NCBI GenBank assembly: GCA_022827345.1
Contig: JAJDTB010000047.1
Coordinates: forward strand, 45,790 to 109,789
Length of the DNA: 64,000 bases
Direction of reading: 5' to 3'
Source: Gemmatimonadota bacterium
GTDB lineage: Bacteria > Gemmatimonadota > Gemmatimonadetes > Longimicrobiales > Gaopeijiaceae
Every line of letters starts with the position of its first letter. Position 1 is the stretch's first letter. Below, piece after piece: positions 16,801 to 24,343 of the stretch. Made by a program: the position numbers and the translations under genes. Below the pieces are notes generated by a model. It saw nothing but the letters and a program-made list of their open reading frames with translations. It was not told where the DNA came from and ran no database searches.

Positions 16801-17529
16801 CTGGACGGTCAGGCCAGACTGGGCTGCGGCGATACCTTCACCGAAGAGGAGATCGGGGGATCGATCGACGACCTGGTGGTCGTGGCGTCGGTGGAAGAGA
16901 TCGATGGCCCCGGCGGAATCCTGGCCGGCGCGCGACCCTGCAGCGTACGCGAGGGCTCGATGTTGCCGTTTCTCGGGATCGTCCGTTTCGACAAGGACGA
17001 CCTCGCCAACATCGAAGGAACCAGAGACCTGGAAGAGCTGATTCTGCATGAGATAGGACATGTGCTCGGGATCGGTTCGCTGTGGGCCGAGTTCGACCTT
17101 CTTCGCGACCCGTCTCTCGTGACGCCCGGGGCTGACACCCACTTTGCCGGGCCACTGGCCGTCGCCGCTTTCGACGAAGCAGGCGGTACCGCCTATGAAG
17201 ACGGAGCCAAGGTGCCGGTCGAGAACCGGGCGGGTCCGGGCTCGGGAGATTCCCATTGGCGGCAGTCGGTCTTCGTGACGGAGGTGATGACGCCCTTCGC
17301 CTCCATCGGAACGCCCGATCCCCTGAGCGCCATCACCCTTCAGTCGCTTGCGGACCTGGGGTACACGGTCGATGTCAGCCTGGCCGAACCGTACACGCTG
17401 CCTGGACTGGTGGCGGCGGCAGAGCTGACCGAAGCGATCAAGCTGATGGATCTTGGGGAGGATGTGCTGAGGGGACCCGTAGCGGTTGTGGACCGGGACG
17501 GACGTGTGGTGAGGGTCATCGAGCGATGA
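13843..17529 (+). CDS. LRR lipoprotein with C-terminal leishmanolysin-like metalloprotease domain
   Basis: ATG at 13843 is preceded by GAGGG and gives 1228 residues (an ATG at 13798 is also open). A lipobox (FIVAC, C36) anchors it outside the cytoplasm. In order it has an Ig/cadherin-like domain (about 45-130), a Calx-beta-like domain (about 140-245), about 16 leucine-rich repeats of 24 residues (about 371-745, pattern LxxLxLxxNxLTELPxxxFAGL), a second Ig-like domain (about 865-945), and a metallopeptidase domain. The zinc motif HEIGHVLGIG begins at H1069, and the third histidine fits DSHWRQSVFVTEVMTP, as in leishmanolysin-like (M8) enzymes. It may be a surface protease that uses the LRRs to bind a protein. 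Its stop overlaps the next start (ATGA). Confidence 0.85.
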   Translation: MGSPGKEPGRPRSLRARSGLSSHLWRALPLLFIVACGDPAEPAPEPNRPPASVGTIPDVVLSRGSTATVDVSEYFNDPEGATLQYEAATSNGTVVSVSTSGAAVSMAALSVGQVLVIVTALDPGGLAAQQAFAVAVPAPPLVDLAARAAAAPEGDTVVVELMLSSAPPTQIEVGYVIGVDGDLGTLDADSADFTEGLVGKVAIPAGSLEAAIALALNDDDEIEPTREVFTITLVAPPFDAGYDLGTETSAVGTILEGVCDRTPAVRTEIVTQARANDCSTVADDHLSTIVSLELGGRGSNALTLPIFDGSRIVPCDIDEWLSTDDLGGLRQAGEEGLCEAGLAAAQTTPALANRRTGGALETLKAGDFQGLSNLGLLSITNAGLSHLPPGLFSGLRNLRFLVLLGNQLTELPEDAFSDMPDLSFLVLANNRLTALPDGITGLANLNSLVLSSNRLTELPDSLFTGLSSLETVFLDDNRLARLPAGGPVGVANLVLTSNQLTELPSGWLAGASGLLRLYLANNQFTELAPDAFAGLSSLLELHLSGNGLREMEPGVLSDLSSLRELRLFQNQLTELPAGAFAGVENLTRLLLGQNQLSALSPGVFSGLDSLEWLAVDRNPIGELAADAFAGLPRLERLWLSDIGLAQLPLGVFAGLSELEFLALAVNDLTELSADVFAGLTSITTLYLLENQLSELPDGLFGGLPNLERLYLSDNALTELPTGVFAGLSSLLRLSLEDNPGAPFTLMIEVDRLDNEDLLAPSPGEVGISLAHGAPFTMRIPLAVHGGGPPSTAAVLGVGEQHSPAVTVTRNNTTGGGTQVSAGPAPDIPTTVTGVRVAVSDPLVLFGTVSNQAPVPLLQIPWYRLRGGEEAQSVDLRPHFRDPDGDELRYELTNENPDVAIATVAGDSIVLTPQAGGSTLIGVTASDSRGLSASLDFPVSVRAPVTGLFDMDVILINDVTELQSQAFEDAADWWMSILADTELPDVPLDGQARLGCGDTFTEEEIGGSIDDLVVVASVEEIDGPGGILAGARPCSVREGSMLPFLGIVRFDKDDLANIEGTRDLEELILHEIGHVLGIGSLWAEFDLLRDPSLVTPGADTHFAGPLAVAAFDEAGGTAYEDGAKVPVENRAGPGSGDSHWRQSVFVTEVMTPFASIGTPDPLSAITLQSLADLGYTVDVSLAEPYTLPGLVAAAELTEAIKLMDLGEDVLRGPVAVVDRDGRVVRVIER

Positions 17530-18965
17530 ACGCCTGCGATAGCCCGAGACCGCGGAGGAGCCTCGGCGCGGGACTGGCCCTGGCCTTCGGAGCCTGGGCG
17601 GTTGGGTGTGGAGAGACCATGACCGAGGTGACGCCGCCGCCGGCACCGAACCGGACACCGGTCGCGGTGGGAACGATCCCGGCGCAGGCCATGGCGAACG
17701 GAGAGTCGATCATCATCGATGTTTCGGACTATTTCACCGATCCCGACGGGGATGCCTTGATTTACGGAGCCCGGTCGACCGACCCCTCGCGGGTCTCGGC
17801 CAGTATTTCCGGGGCCAGCGTTACGATCGTCGGCGCTGCCGACGGCATGGCCACGCTTACGGTGATCGCGACCGATCCGGGTGGCCTCCAGGCGGCGCAG
17901 AGCACCGGCGTCACCGTGCACAGCGGCAACAGGCCGCCGGAGCCAGTCGGGGGCATACCTGCCCAGACCGTGAGCGCGGGATCCTCCGTGACGGTCGATG
18001 TGGCCCTGTATTTCGACGATCCCGATGGCGACACCCTCACCTTTGCGGCGACGTCGAGCAACACTCGTGCGGTGACCGTGAGCGTATCCGGCACCGAAGT
18101 CATCATTGCAGGGATCGCTGAGGGATCGGCTGACGTGACCGTGACGGCCACCGATCCCGGTGGACTGTCCGCGGAGCAGGCGATCAACGTGACCACGGGC
18201 GAGGGCGGCGCCGGCTTCAGGGACGACTTCGACATTGCCACGCTCCCCGGGTGGAGGGTTACGGACGCAAGTACCGAGATCGCCGACAGCGTCTTGCAGC
18301 TGACCAACTCCGCGGCCGGCATGCCCGGGCTGGTGGAGCGGGAACTCCCTGTGAATCTGACCTCATGGGAGATCAAGGTCAGGCTCGGACGGGCGCACGA
18401 GGACGCAGCTGTTCGAGCCATCTTCGCCACCGCGCTCCCGTTCCTGCCGTTCGTCGCGGCGGAAACAGGATCGGGTGTGGTCCTGGAGGGGCAGGACACC
18501 AATTTCCGCTTGATGGGCTTCGACAGCCAGGCGCGCCAGTGGTTCATCATCGCCGCGGGCGTTGCCGCAGCCGTTCAGGACAGCGCCGGAGTGCTATCGG
18601 AACTCAGCATCTCCATCAAAGGGACGGAGCTGCGAGTCGGCATCGGTGATGAGGAGATCTATTACGAGAACCTGACAGGTGCTCCACCCGGGCTGATGGA
18701 ATTGGCCGGCGTGGGGTTGGCGGTGATTCCCTATGCTCAGGCGGTCGACAGGACCGCGCTCTACGACTGGATCGAGGTGACTGGCGATGTGGTGTCTTCG
18801 GACGCTGTGAGCGCCGGAACTTCGGACGCTTGGAAAGCCGGCCTTGCTGCCGCTATCGCCGCCGGGGTTCGGAGCTACCCCGCCGCCGCAGCCACTCCAC
18901 GGTCAGCAGCAGCAGGGCCGCGAACACTATCAGAAATGTTGCGACCGCCAGGATCGCCGGACTGA
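17526..18965 (+). CDS. Lipoprotein with two Ig-like domains
   Basis: The ATG at 17526 overlaps the LRR gene stop (ATGA), giving 479 residues. The lipobox is AWAVGC. Two cadherin/dystroglycan-like Ig repeats follow: NRTPVAVGTIPAQAMANG with DYFTDPDGDAL, and NRPPEPVGGIPAQTVSAG with LYFDDPDGDTL, each closing with TATDPGGL. The C-terminal 230 residues resemble a beta-sandwich (from FRDDFDIATLPGWRVTD to ALYDWIEVTG). The repeats are closely related to those in the LRR protein, so the two probably act on the same surface. The last 38 codons overlap the potC gene on the other strand and look like read-through past the natural end. Confidence 0.78.
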   Translation: MNACDSPRPRRSLGAGLALAFGAWAVGCGETMTEVTPPPAPNRTPVAVGTIPAQAMANGESIIIDVSDYFTDPDGDALIYGARSTDPSRVSASISGASVTIVGAADGMATLTVIATDPGGLQAAQSTGVTVHSGNRPPEPVGGIPAQTVSAGSSVTVDVALYFDDPDGDTLTFAATSSNTRAVTVSVSGTEVIIAGIAEGSADVTVTATDPGGLSAEQAINVTTGEGGAGFRDDFDIATLPGWRVTDASTEIADSVLQLTNSAAGMPGLVERELPVNLTSWEIKVRLGRAHEDAAVRAIFATALPFLPFVAAETGSGVVLEGQDTNFRLMGFDSQARQWFIIAAGVAAAVQDSAGVLSELSISIKGTELRVGIGDEEIYYENLTGAPPGLMELAGVGLAVIPYAQAVDRTALYDWIEVTGDVVSSDAVSAGTSDAWKAGLAAAIAAGVRSYPAAAATPRSAAAGPRTLSEMLRPPGSPD

Positions 18966-19662
18966 TCTGCTCGCGGATCCCCGACCACATCTGGCGCGGG
19001 ATCGTGCGCTGCTCCACCCCGCCCATGAAAAGCACCACGACGACCTCGTCGAAGGACACGGCGAAGGCGAAGAGCGCGCCCGAAATCACGCCGGGCGCGA
19101 TGAGCGGGAGCTGCACGCGGCGGAAAGCGGTCCATGGGCCCGCTCCCAGGCTGGCTGCGGCGCGGGTGAGATTGCGGTCGAAGGCGGCGAGCGTTGCCGT
19201 GACGGTCACCACCACGAACGGCACCCCCAGCGTCGCGTGCGCCAGGATGATGCCCAGATGAGTCTGACCGAGGCCGAGGTCGGAGTAGAAGAAGAACATT
19301 CCGGCGGCAGCGATGATCACGGGCGTCACCATGGGTGAAATCAGGACCCCCATGATGGCGCGGCGGGCGGGAACGCCCGGGCTGGCGAGGCCGAGGGCGG
19401 CGAGGGTGCCCAGCACAGTGGCCAGGACCGTCGCGCTGACGCCGATCACGAGGCTGTTCACCATGCTCCTTCGCCACGCCTCGTTTTCCACGATCTCACG
19501 GTACCACCTCAGCGAGTACGCCTCCGAATCGAGGCGCAGCATCCCCTCGGTGAAGGTGAAGTAGGGCTCGGCGTTGAAGCTGAGCGGGATGATCACCAGG
19601 ATCGGAGCCACCAGGAAGAGGAAAACCGCGGCGCAGAACACGAGGTAGGCGATGCGGCCCAT
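18853..19662 (-). CDS. potC: ABC transporter permease, PotC-type
   Basis: The ATG at 19660-19662 gives 269 residues; a GTG at 19690-19692, two bases after the potB stop, would add ten. Six hydrophobic segments are visible, and the permease EAA loop is ASLGAGPWTAFRRVQLPLIAPG. This matches the second permease of spermidine/putrescine-type importers. It is the last gene of a long minus-strand operon. Its 3' end overlaps the convergent Ig-like lipoprotein gene by 113 bases. The substrate class (polyamine or a related amine) is inferred from the family only. Confidence 0.88.
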   Translation of the reverse strand: MGRIAYLVFCAAVFLFLVAPILVIIPLSFNAEPYFTFTEGMLRLDSEAYSLRWYREIVENEAWRRSMVNSLVIGVSATVLATVLGTLAALGLASPGVPARRAIMGVLISPMVTPVIIAAAGMFFFYSDLGLGQTHLGIILAHATLGVPFVVVTVTATLAAFDRNLTRAAASLGAGPWTAFRRVQLPLIAPGVISGALFAFAVSFDEVVVVLFMGGVEQRTIPRQMWSGIREQISPAILAVATFLIVFAALLLLTVEWLRRRGSSEPRRR

Positions 19663-19694
19663 GCCGGGGCCCGTCGGGGTCGCGGCCGCCACCG

Positions 19695-20921
19695 TCAGCT
19701 CAGCCCCATCCGCTCGACGCCCACGAGCCTGTCGTACAGCACATACAGCACCAGCACGCCGAGCAGCAGCACGCCGCCCAGCGCCCCCGCGAGTCCCCAG
19801 TTCAGCGAGGTCTGCATGTGGTAGGCGATCATGCCGGAGATGAGTTGGCCGTCGCTGCCGCCGACGAGCGCAGGCGTGATGTAGAAGCCGATCGCCAGGA
19901 TGAAGACGAGCAGCGATCCCGCGCCCACGCCGGGCAGCGACTGGGGCCAGTATACGCGCAGGAAGGCCTGCCGGGGCGTGGCGCCCAGCGAGGCCGCCGC
20001 GTTCATGTGGTCGCGGGGTATCGTGCGCATGACCGAGTAGAGGGGCAGGACCATGAACGGAAGCAGGACATGGGTCATGGCGACGATCGTGCCGGTCATG
20101 TTGTAGATCATGGCCAGGCGGCCGTCGTCGCCGATGAGTCCCAGCGTGACGAGAAGGTCGTTGATCACGCCCTGGGTCTGCAGCAGCACGATCCAGGCGG
20201 TGGTTCGCACCAGCAGCGAGGTCCAGAAAGGCACCAGGACCAGGACCAGGAGCAGGTTCGCCCGGCGGGGCGGGGCCTGGGCGATGAGGTGCGCGATCGG
20301 GTAGCCGAGGAGGAGGCACAGGAGGGTGATGGCGCTGCTGACCAGCAACGTGCGCCAGAAGAGGCGCAGGTAGATGCGCCGTTCTTCCGGCTGGCGCGTG
20401 ACCGACCCGTCGGGCAGGCGCTGCATGTCCACGGCGTTGAGGTAGTGGCGTGCGGTGAAGCGCTGGCCGGTTGACTTGATCGCGTGCCAGGTGGCGGGGT
20501 CGTCCCAGGCTTCGTTGATGCCGCTGAAGACGTCGCGCCACGGGCCGGCTTCGATGTCTTCCAGCGCACGGGCGGTGCGCGTGAAGACGCTGCGCATTCC
20601 GCTCTGCACCCGGTTGACCCGGCCCGCGACCTGGCCCAGGGTCCGGTCTTCGCGGGCTTGATCCAGTTCACGGGCCGCGGCTGCGTACACGGGCTCGGGA
20701 GGCAGCCCATCGCCATCCCAGTCGTGCAGCAGCGACACGGTCTCCGGGAGCGCGTCCGCGACGACGGGATCGTGGACGCTGCGCACCAGCATGGTCACCA
20801 GCGGGGCGATGAAGGTCACACCGACGAAGAGCAGAAGCGGCGTGACAAGCCCGAACGCCCGGAGACGAGCTCGCGACCCCGGGCCCGCGGAGTAACGCCT
20901 GGGTTGGCGCGCCCCGGTCAT
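19695..20921 (-). CDS. potB: ABC transporter permease, PotB-type with long periplasmic insertion
   Basis: The ATG at 20919-20921 lies five bases after the binding-protein stop and gives 408 residues. The first membrane segment is LVTPLLLFVGVTFIAPLVTM. It is followed by an insertion of about 140 residues before the second segment (TLLVSSAITLLCLLLGYPIA), where standard PotB has a much shorter loop. The EAA motif is ASLGATPRQAFLRVYWPQSLPG. The inserted loop contains HDWDGDG and WDDPATWHAIKSTGQRFTA and would face the periplasm, possibly contacting the binding protein. Similar insertions occur in some PotB-like permeases of proteobacteria. Confidence 0.87.
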   Translation of the reverse strand: MTGARQPRRYSAGPGSRARLRAFGLVTPLLLFVGVTFIAPLVTMLVRSVHDPVVADALPETVSLLHDWDGDGLPPEPVYAAAARELDQAREDRTLGQVAGRVNRVQSGMRSVFTRTARALEDIEAGPWRDVFSGINEAWDDPATWHAIKSTGQRFTARHYLNAVDMQRLPDGSVTRQPEERRIYLRLFWRTLLVSSAITLLCLLLGYPIAHLIAQAPPRRANLLLVLVLVPFWTSLLVRTTAWIVLLQTQGVINDLLVTLGLIGDDGRLAMIYNMTGTIVAMTHVLLPFMVLPLYSVMRTIPRDHMNAAASLGATPRQAFLRVYWPQSLPGVGAGSLLVFILAIGFYITPALVGGSDGQLISGMIAYHMQTSLNWGLAGALGGVLLLGVLVLYVLYDRLVGVERMGLS

Positions 20922-20926
20922 CGCCT

Positions 20927-22096
20927 TCAGCGTGCCAGCCACGCGCCGAAGCGCTCGTTCAGTTCGTCCTGGTGGTCGACCCACCAAGCCCAGTCGTAGT
21001 GCAGCGCGCGCGCCAGGTTGGCGGGGCTGGCCGGCAGGTGCGGCTCCATGTCCACGCCCGCTGCCAGATGGGTGGTCACGAGAGCCATCCCCGACCTGCG
21101 CGTGGGCGAGTAAGAGATCCGCCGGCCGATCCCGGCCAGCGATTCGGCGCTAGTGGCGAAGGCCACATACTCCAGGGCTTCGTCGAGCCTCCGCGTCCCC
21201 GCGACGATCCCGAGCTGCCCAAAAGCGAGCAACTGCGCGTCCCAGACGATCACGAAGGGCTGGTTCTCCAGCACCTGCGCGTGGGTGACGCGTCCGTTGT
21301 ACGCCGTGGTCATGACCACTTCGCCATCCGCCAGCATCTGTTGCGGCTGGGCTCCGGCTTCCCACCAGATGACCTCGTCCCCGATCGTCTCGAGTTTGCG
21401 GAAGGCCCGGTCGATCCCCTCCGGCGTGTCCAGCGTGGCGTAGACTTCATCGAGGGGCACGCCGTCGGCGACCAGCGCAAACTCCAGATTTCCCTGGGCG
21501 ATCCGCCGCATGCCGCGGCGGCCGGGGAATCTCTCCAGGTCGAAGAAGTCCGCCATGGTAGTGGGCTTTTCACCCGGGATGTGGTCGCTGTTGTACGCGT
21601 AGACAGTGGACCCGTAGATGAAAGGCGCTCCGCACCCGACCTGGGTCTCATCAACGAAGTCAGCGGCCGCAGGCGTTCCGTCCGGCCCGTGTGGCAGCGC
21701 ACTGATGTCGATCGGCTCCAGCAATCCCTCCTCGCAGGCGAGCACGGCGTCGGAGATGTCCAGGTCGACCACGTCCCAGTGGATGTTGCCGATCTCCACC
21801 TGGGCGCGGATCTGGGCCAGGCCGCCGTTGTAGTCCTCGACGTCGACACGGATGCCGGTGGCCTCGGAGAACGGAGCGATGGCGGCCTCGTACACGGCGC
21901 GGCCAAAGGAGCCGCCCCAGGACACGACGGTGACCGACTGCGCATCGCCGCGGGCCGGTGTCGTGGCCGTCAGGGTCGCCGCAAGCGCCAGCGCCGCCGC
22001 GGCCCGCCAGCGTCCGCCAAGCACGGCAAGAGGCCAGGCGGACTTCACGATTGCCGCCTGCCGCCCGGCTCGGGCGCGGTTCGTCGCGCTGGTCAT
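20927..22096 (-). CDS. potD: Periplasmic substrate-binding protein (PotD-like), copy 1
   Basis: This 389-residue bacterial solute-binding protein has a long N-terminus before the signal segment AAALALAATLTATTPARG. The mature protein begins SVTVVSWGGSFGRAVYEA and ends WWVDHQDELNERFGAWLAR. It aligns without obvious gaps with the neighbouring copy (22101-23186) through the whole mature region, for example MADFFDLERFPGRRGMRR, WWEAGAQP, MLADGEVVM and RRISYSP. The two genes are a tandem duplication inside one operon. Four bases separate this start from the preceding stop. Two binding proteins for one permease pair suggest two related substrates. Confidence 0.88.
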   Translation of the reverse strand: MTSATNRARAGRQAAIVKSAWPLAVLGGRWRAAAALALAATLTATTPARGDAQSVTVVSWGGSFGRAVYEAAIAPFSEATGIRVDVEDYNGGLAQIRAQVEIGNIHWDVVDLDISDAVLACEEGLLEPIDISALPHGPDGTPAAADFVDETQVGCGAPFIYGSTVYAYNSDHIPGEKPTTMADFFDLERFPGRRGMRRIAQGNLEFALVADGVPLDEVYATLDTPEGIDRAFRKLETIGDEVIWWEAGAQPQQMLADGEVVMTTAYNGRVTHAQVLENQPFVIVWDAQLLAFGQLGIVAGTRRLDEALEYVAFATSAESLAGIGRRISYSPTRRSGMALVTTHLAAGVDMEPHLPASPANLARALHYDWAWWVDHQDELNERFGAWLAR

Positions 22097-22100
22097 CGCC

Positions 22101-23186
22101 TCAGCGCACCAGCCATGCGCTGAAGCGCTCGTTCAGCTCATCCTGATTGTCGACCCACCACTCCCAGTCGTAGCGCAGGGCCCGGGCCGCGTTCTCGGGA
22201 TTCGCCGGCATGTGCGGCTGCATGTCGATCCCCGCCACCACGTGCGTCGTCACCAGCGGCATGCCGGACCTGCGCACGGGCGAATAGGAGATGCGCCTGC
22301 CGATCCGCGCCATCGACTCGGCGCTGGTGGAAAAGGCGACGTATCGGAGCGCCGCTTCCAGCCTCGGCGTTCCGGCAACGATCCCCACCTGCCCCACGTC
22401 GAGCAGCTGTCCGTCCCAGACGATCACGAAGGGCTGGTTCTCAAGGACCTGCGCGTTGAAGATGCGACCGTTGTAGGCGGTGCTCATGACCACTTCGCCG
22501 TCGGCCAGCATCTGCGGCGGCTGCGCTCCCGCCTCCCACCAGACCACCTCGTCCTTGATGGTCTCGAGCTTGGCGAAGGCCCGATCCAGGCCCGCCGGCG
22601 TGTCGAGCGTGGCGTACACCTCGTCGAGCGGCACGCCGTCGGCGATCAGGGCGAACTCCAGGTTGACCTGCGGCACGCGCCGCATCCCGCGGCGGCCGGG
22701 GAACCTCTCCAGGTCGAAGAAGTCAGCCATGGTGGCGGGCTTGGTGCCGGCGATGTTCTCGTCGTTGTACGCGTAGACGGTGGACCAGTACAGATTGCCC
22801 ACCCCGCACTCGGTCTGGGCCTCGGCGATGAAGTCCTCGGCCGCAGGCGTCCCGTCGGCGCCCGGGGGCAGATCGTCGATGTCGATCAGCTCGAGCAGCC
22901 CCTCGTCGCAGCCCCGCACCGCGTCGGCGATCTCGAGGTCCACCACGTCCCAGTGGATGTTGCCGATGTCCACCTGGGCCCGGATCTGGGCCAGGCCGCC
23001 GTTGTAGTCCTCGATGTTGAGGCGGATGCCGGTGGCCTCGGTGAACGGGATGTTGGCGCCCTCGTTCACAGCGCGACCGTAGGAGCCGCCCCACGACACG
23101 ACGGTAAGCGACTGGGCAGCGGCCGCCTGTCCCCAGGCGGAGGCAGCCATCGCCGCGAGCAGGGTCATTCGGTTCATTCGGTTCAT
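22101..23186 (-). CDS. potD: Periplasmic substrate-binding protein (PotD-like), copy 2
   Basis: This 361-residue protein has a clear signal peptide (MNRMNRMTLLAAMAAS, cleavage near AAAQ) and mature sequence starting SLTVVSWGGSYGRAVNEG. Its ATG overlaps the potA stop region by four bases. Differences from copy 1 cluster in segments likely to line the ligand cleft (ECGVGNLYWSTVYAYN here, GCGAPFIYGSTVYAYN there), while the core, including GNIHWDVVDL, is unchanged. This supports diverged ligand preference. The protein would hand substrate to PotB/PotC with PotA supplying energy. Confidence 0.9.
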   Translation of the reverse strand: MNRMNRMTLLAAMAASAWGQAAAAQSLTVVSWGGSYGRAVNEGANIPFTEATGIRLNIEDYNGGLAQIRAQVDIGNIHWDVVDLEIADAVRGCDEGLLELIDIDDLPPGADGTPAAEDFIAEAQTECGVGNLYWSTVYAYNDENIAGTKPATMADFFDLERFPGRRGMRRVPQVNLEFALIADGVPLDEVYATLDTPAGLDRAFAKLETIKDEVVWWEAGAQPPQMLADGEVVMSTAYNGRIFNAQVLENQPFVIVWDGQLLDVGQVGIVAGTPRLEAALRYVAFSTSAESMARIGRRISYSPVRRSGMPLVTTHVVAGIDMQPHMPANPENAARALRYDWEWWVDNQDELNERFSAWLVR

Positions 23187-24343
23187 TCCGTACCTCTTTC
23201 ATGGTTCAATGCACGGCAGTCGCTGACCGTCCACCCGAGGCGCACGGTGTCGCCCACAAGCAGGCCGCCGTGTCCCAGAACGTTCGGGATCGTGACGATG
23301 AAGTCCCCCCGGCCGCAGGCGGACAGCCTGATGCGCAAGTGATCGCCCAGGAACGTCATGTCCACCACCAACGCGTTGATTTCGTTGGTGTAGCGCCCCT
23401 CCTCGGGATCGATCGCGACCCGCTCGGGACGGATCGACAGCGTCACCTCGTCCCCTTGCCCGCACTCGACGACCCGTAGCGCGCGAACCCGCTCGCCCCC
23501 GGTCTCGACCTCGCATACATCCCCGTCGAGGAGCCGCGTGACCCGGCCGTGCAGCCGGTTGTTCTCGCCGATGAAGCTGGCCACGAACGCCCGCTCCGGC
23601 TCCTCGTACAGCCCCTCGGGCGCCGCGATCTGCTCCACCACCCCGCCCCGCAGCACGGCGATCCGGTCCGACATCACCATCGCCTCCTGCTGGTCGTGCG
23701 TGACGTAGACGACGGTGACCCCCAGCGTCTGGTGGATGCGGCGGATCTCGTACTGCATCTCTTCGCGGAGGCTGCGGTCCAGCGCCCCGAGCGGCTCGTC
23801 CATCAGCACGAGGCTGGGCTCGAACACGAGGGCGCGTGCGATTGCGACCCGCTGCTGCTGGCCGCCCGAAAGCTGGCCGGGACGCCGGTCGGCAAACCCC
23901 TCCAGCCGGACCAGCCGCAGCGCGCGGTCGACACGCTCGCGGCACTCGTCCGGCGCCAGCCCCCGCACTTCGAGGGGAAAGGCGAGGTTGCCGCCCACCG
24001 TCATGTGCGGGAAGAGGGCGTAGTTCTGGAAGACCATGCCGATGCCGCGCTTGCGGGCCGGCAGATTCTGGATGGGTCGCCCCTCCAGCCGGATCTCTCC
24101 CGCCGTGGGCGCCTGAAACCCCGCCAGCATCATCAGGATCGTGGTCTTGCCCGATCCCGACGGCCCGAGGAGCGTGACGAACTCGCCGGTGCGGATCCGC
24201 AGATTCAGGTCCTCGACGACGAGCGTGCGCCCGTCGTAGCTCTTGCTGACGCCGTCGAATTCGACGTGTACGCCGTTGCCCGTGTCCGTCGCGGCAGCGC
24301 CTCCGGCGACCTGGGCCTCCAAAGTCCTGCCGGATTCGGTCAC
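23183..24343 (-). CDS. potA: ABC transporter ATPase, PotA-type
   Basis: The start is GTG at 24341-24343, overlapping the M20 peptidase stop as GTGA (386 residues); an in-frame ATG further up lies inside the peptidase gene. Walker A GPSGSGKT is at 60-67. Also visible are the Q-loop FQNYALFPHMTV, the signature LSGGQQQRVAIARAL, Walker B LVLMDEPLGALD and the switch histidine YVTHDQQEA. The C-terminal TOBE-like domain (about 280-386, LSIRPERVAIDPEEG) is the regulatory domain of this importer class. It energises the PotB/PotC channel and is encoded directly ahead of the two binding proteins. Confidence 0.95.
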   Translation of the reverse strand: MTESGRTLEAQVAGGAAATDTGNGVHVEFDGVSKSYDGRTLVVEDLNLRIRTGEFVTLLGPSGSGKTTILMMLAGFQAPTAGEIRLEGRPIQNLPARKRGIGMVFQNYALFPHMTVGGNLAFPLEVRGLAPDECRERVDRALRLVRLEGFADRRPGQLSGGQQQRVAIARALVFEPSLVLMDEPLGALDRSLREEMQYEIRRIHQTLGVTVVYVTHDQQEAMVMSDRIAVLRGGVVEQIAAPEGLYEEPERAFVASFIGENNRLHGRVTRLLDGDVCEVETGGERVRALRVVECGQGDEVTLSIRPERVAIDPEEGRYTNEINALVVDMTFLGDHLRIRLSACGRGDFIVTIPNVLGHGGLLVGDTVRLGWTVSDCRALNHERGTE

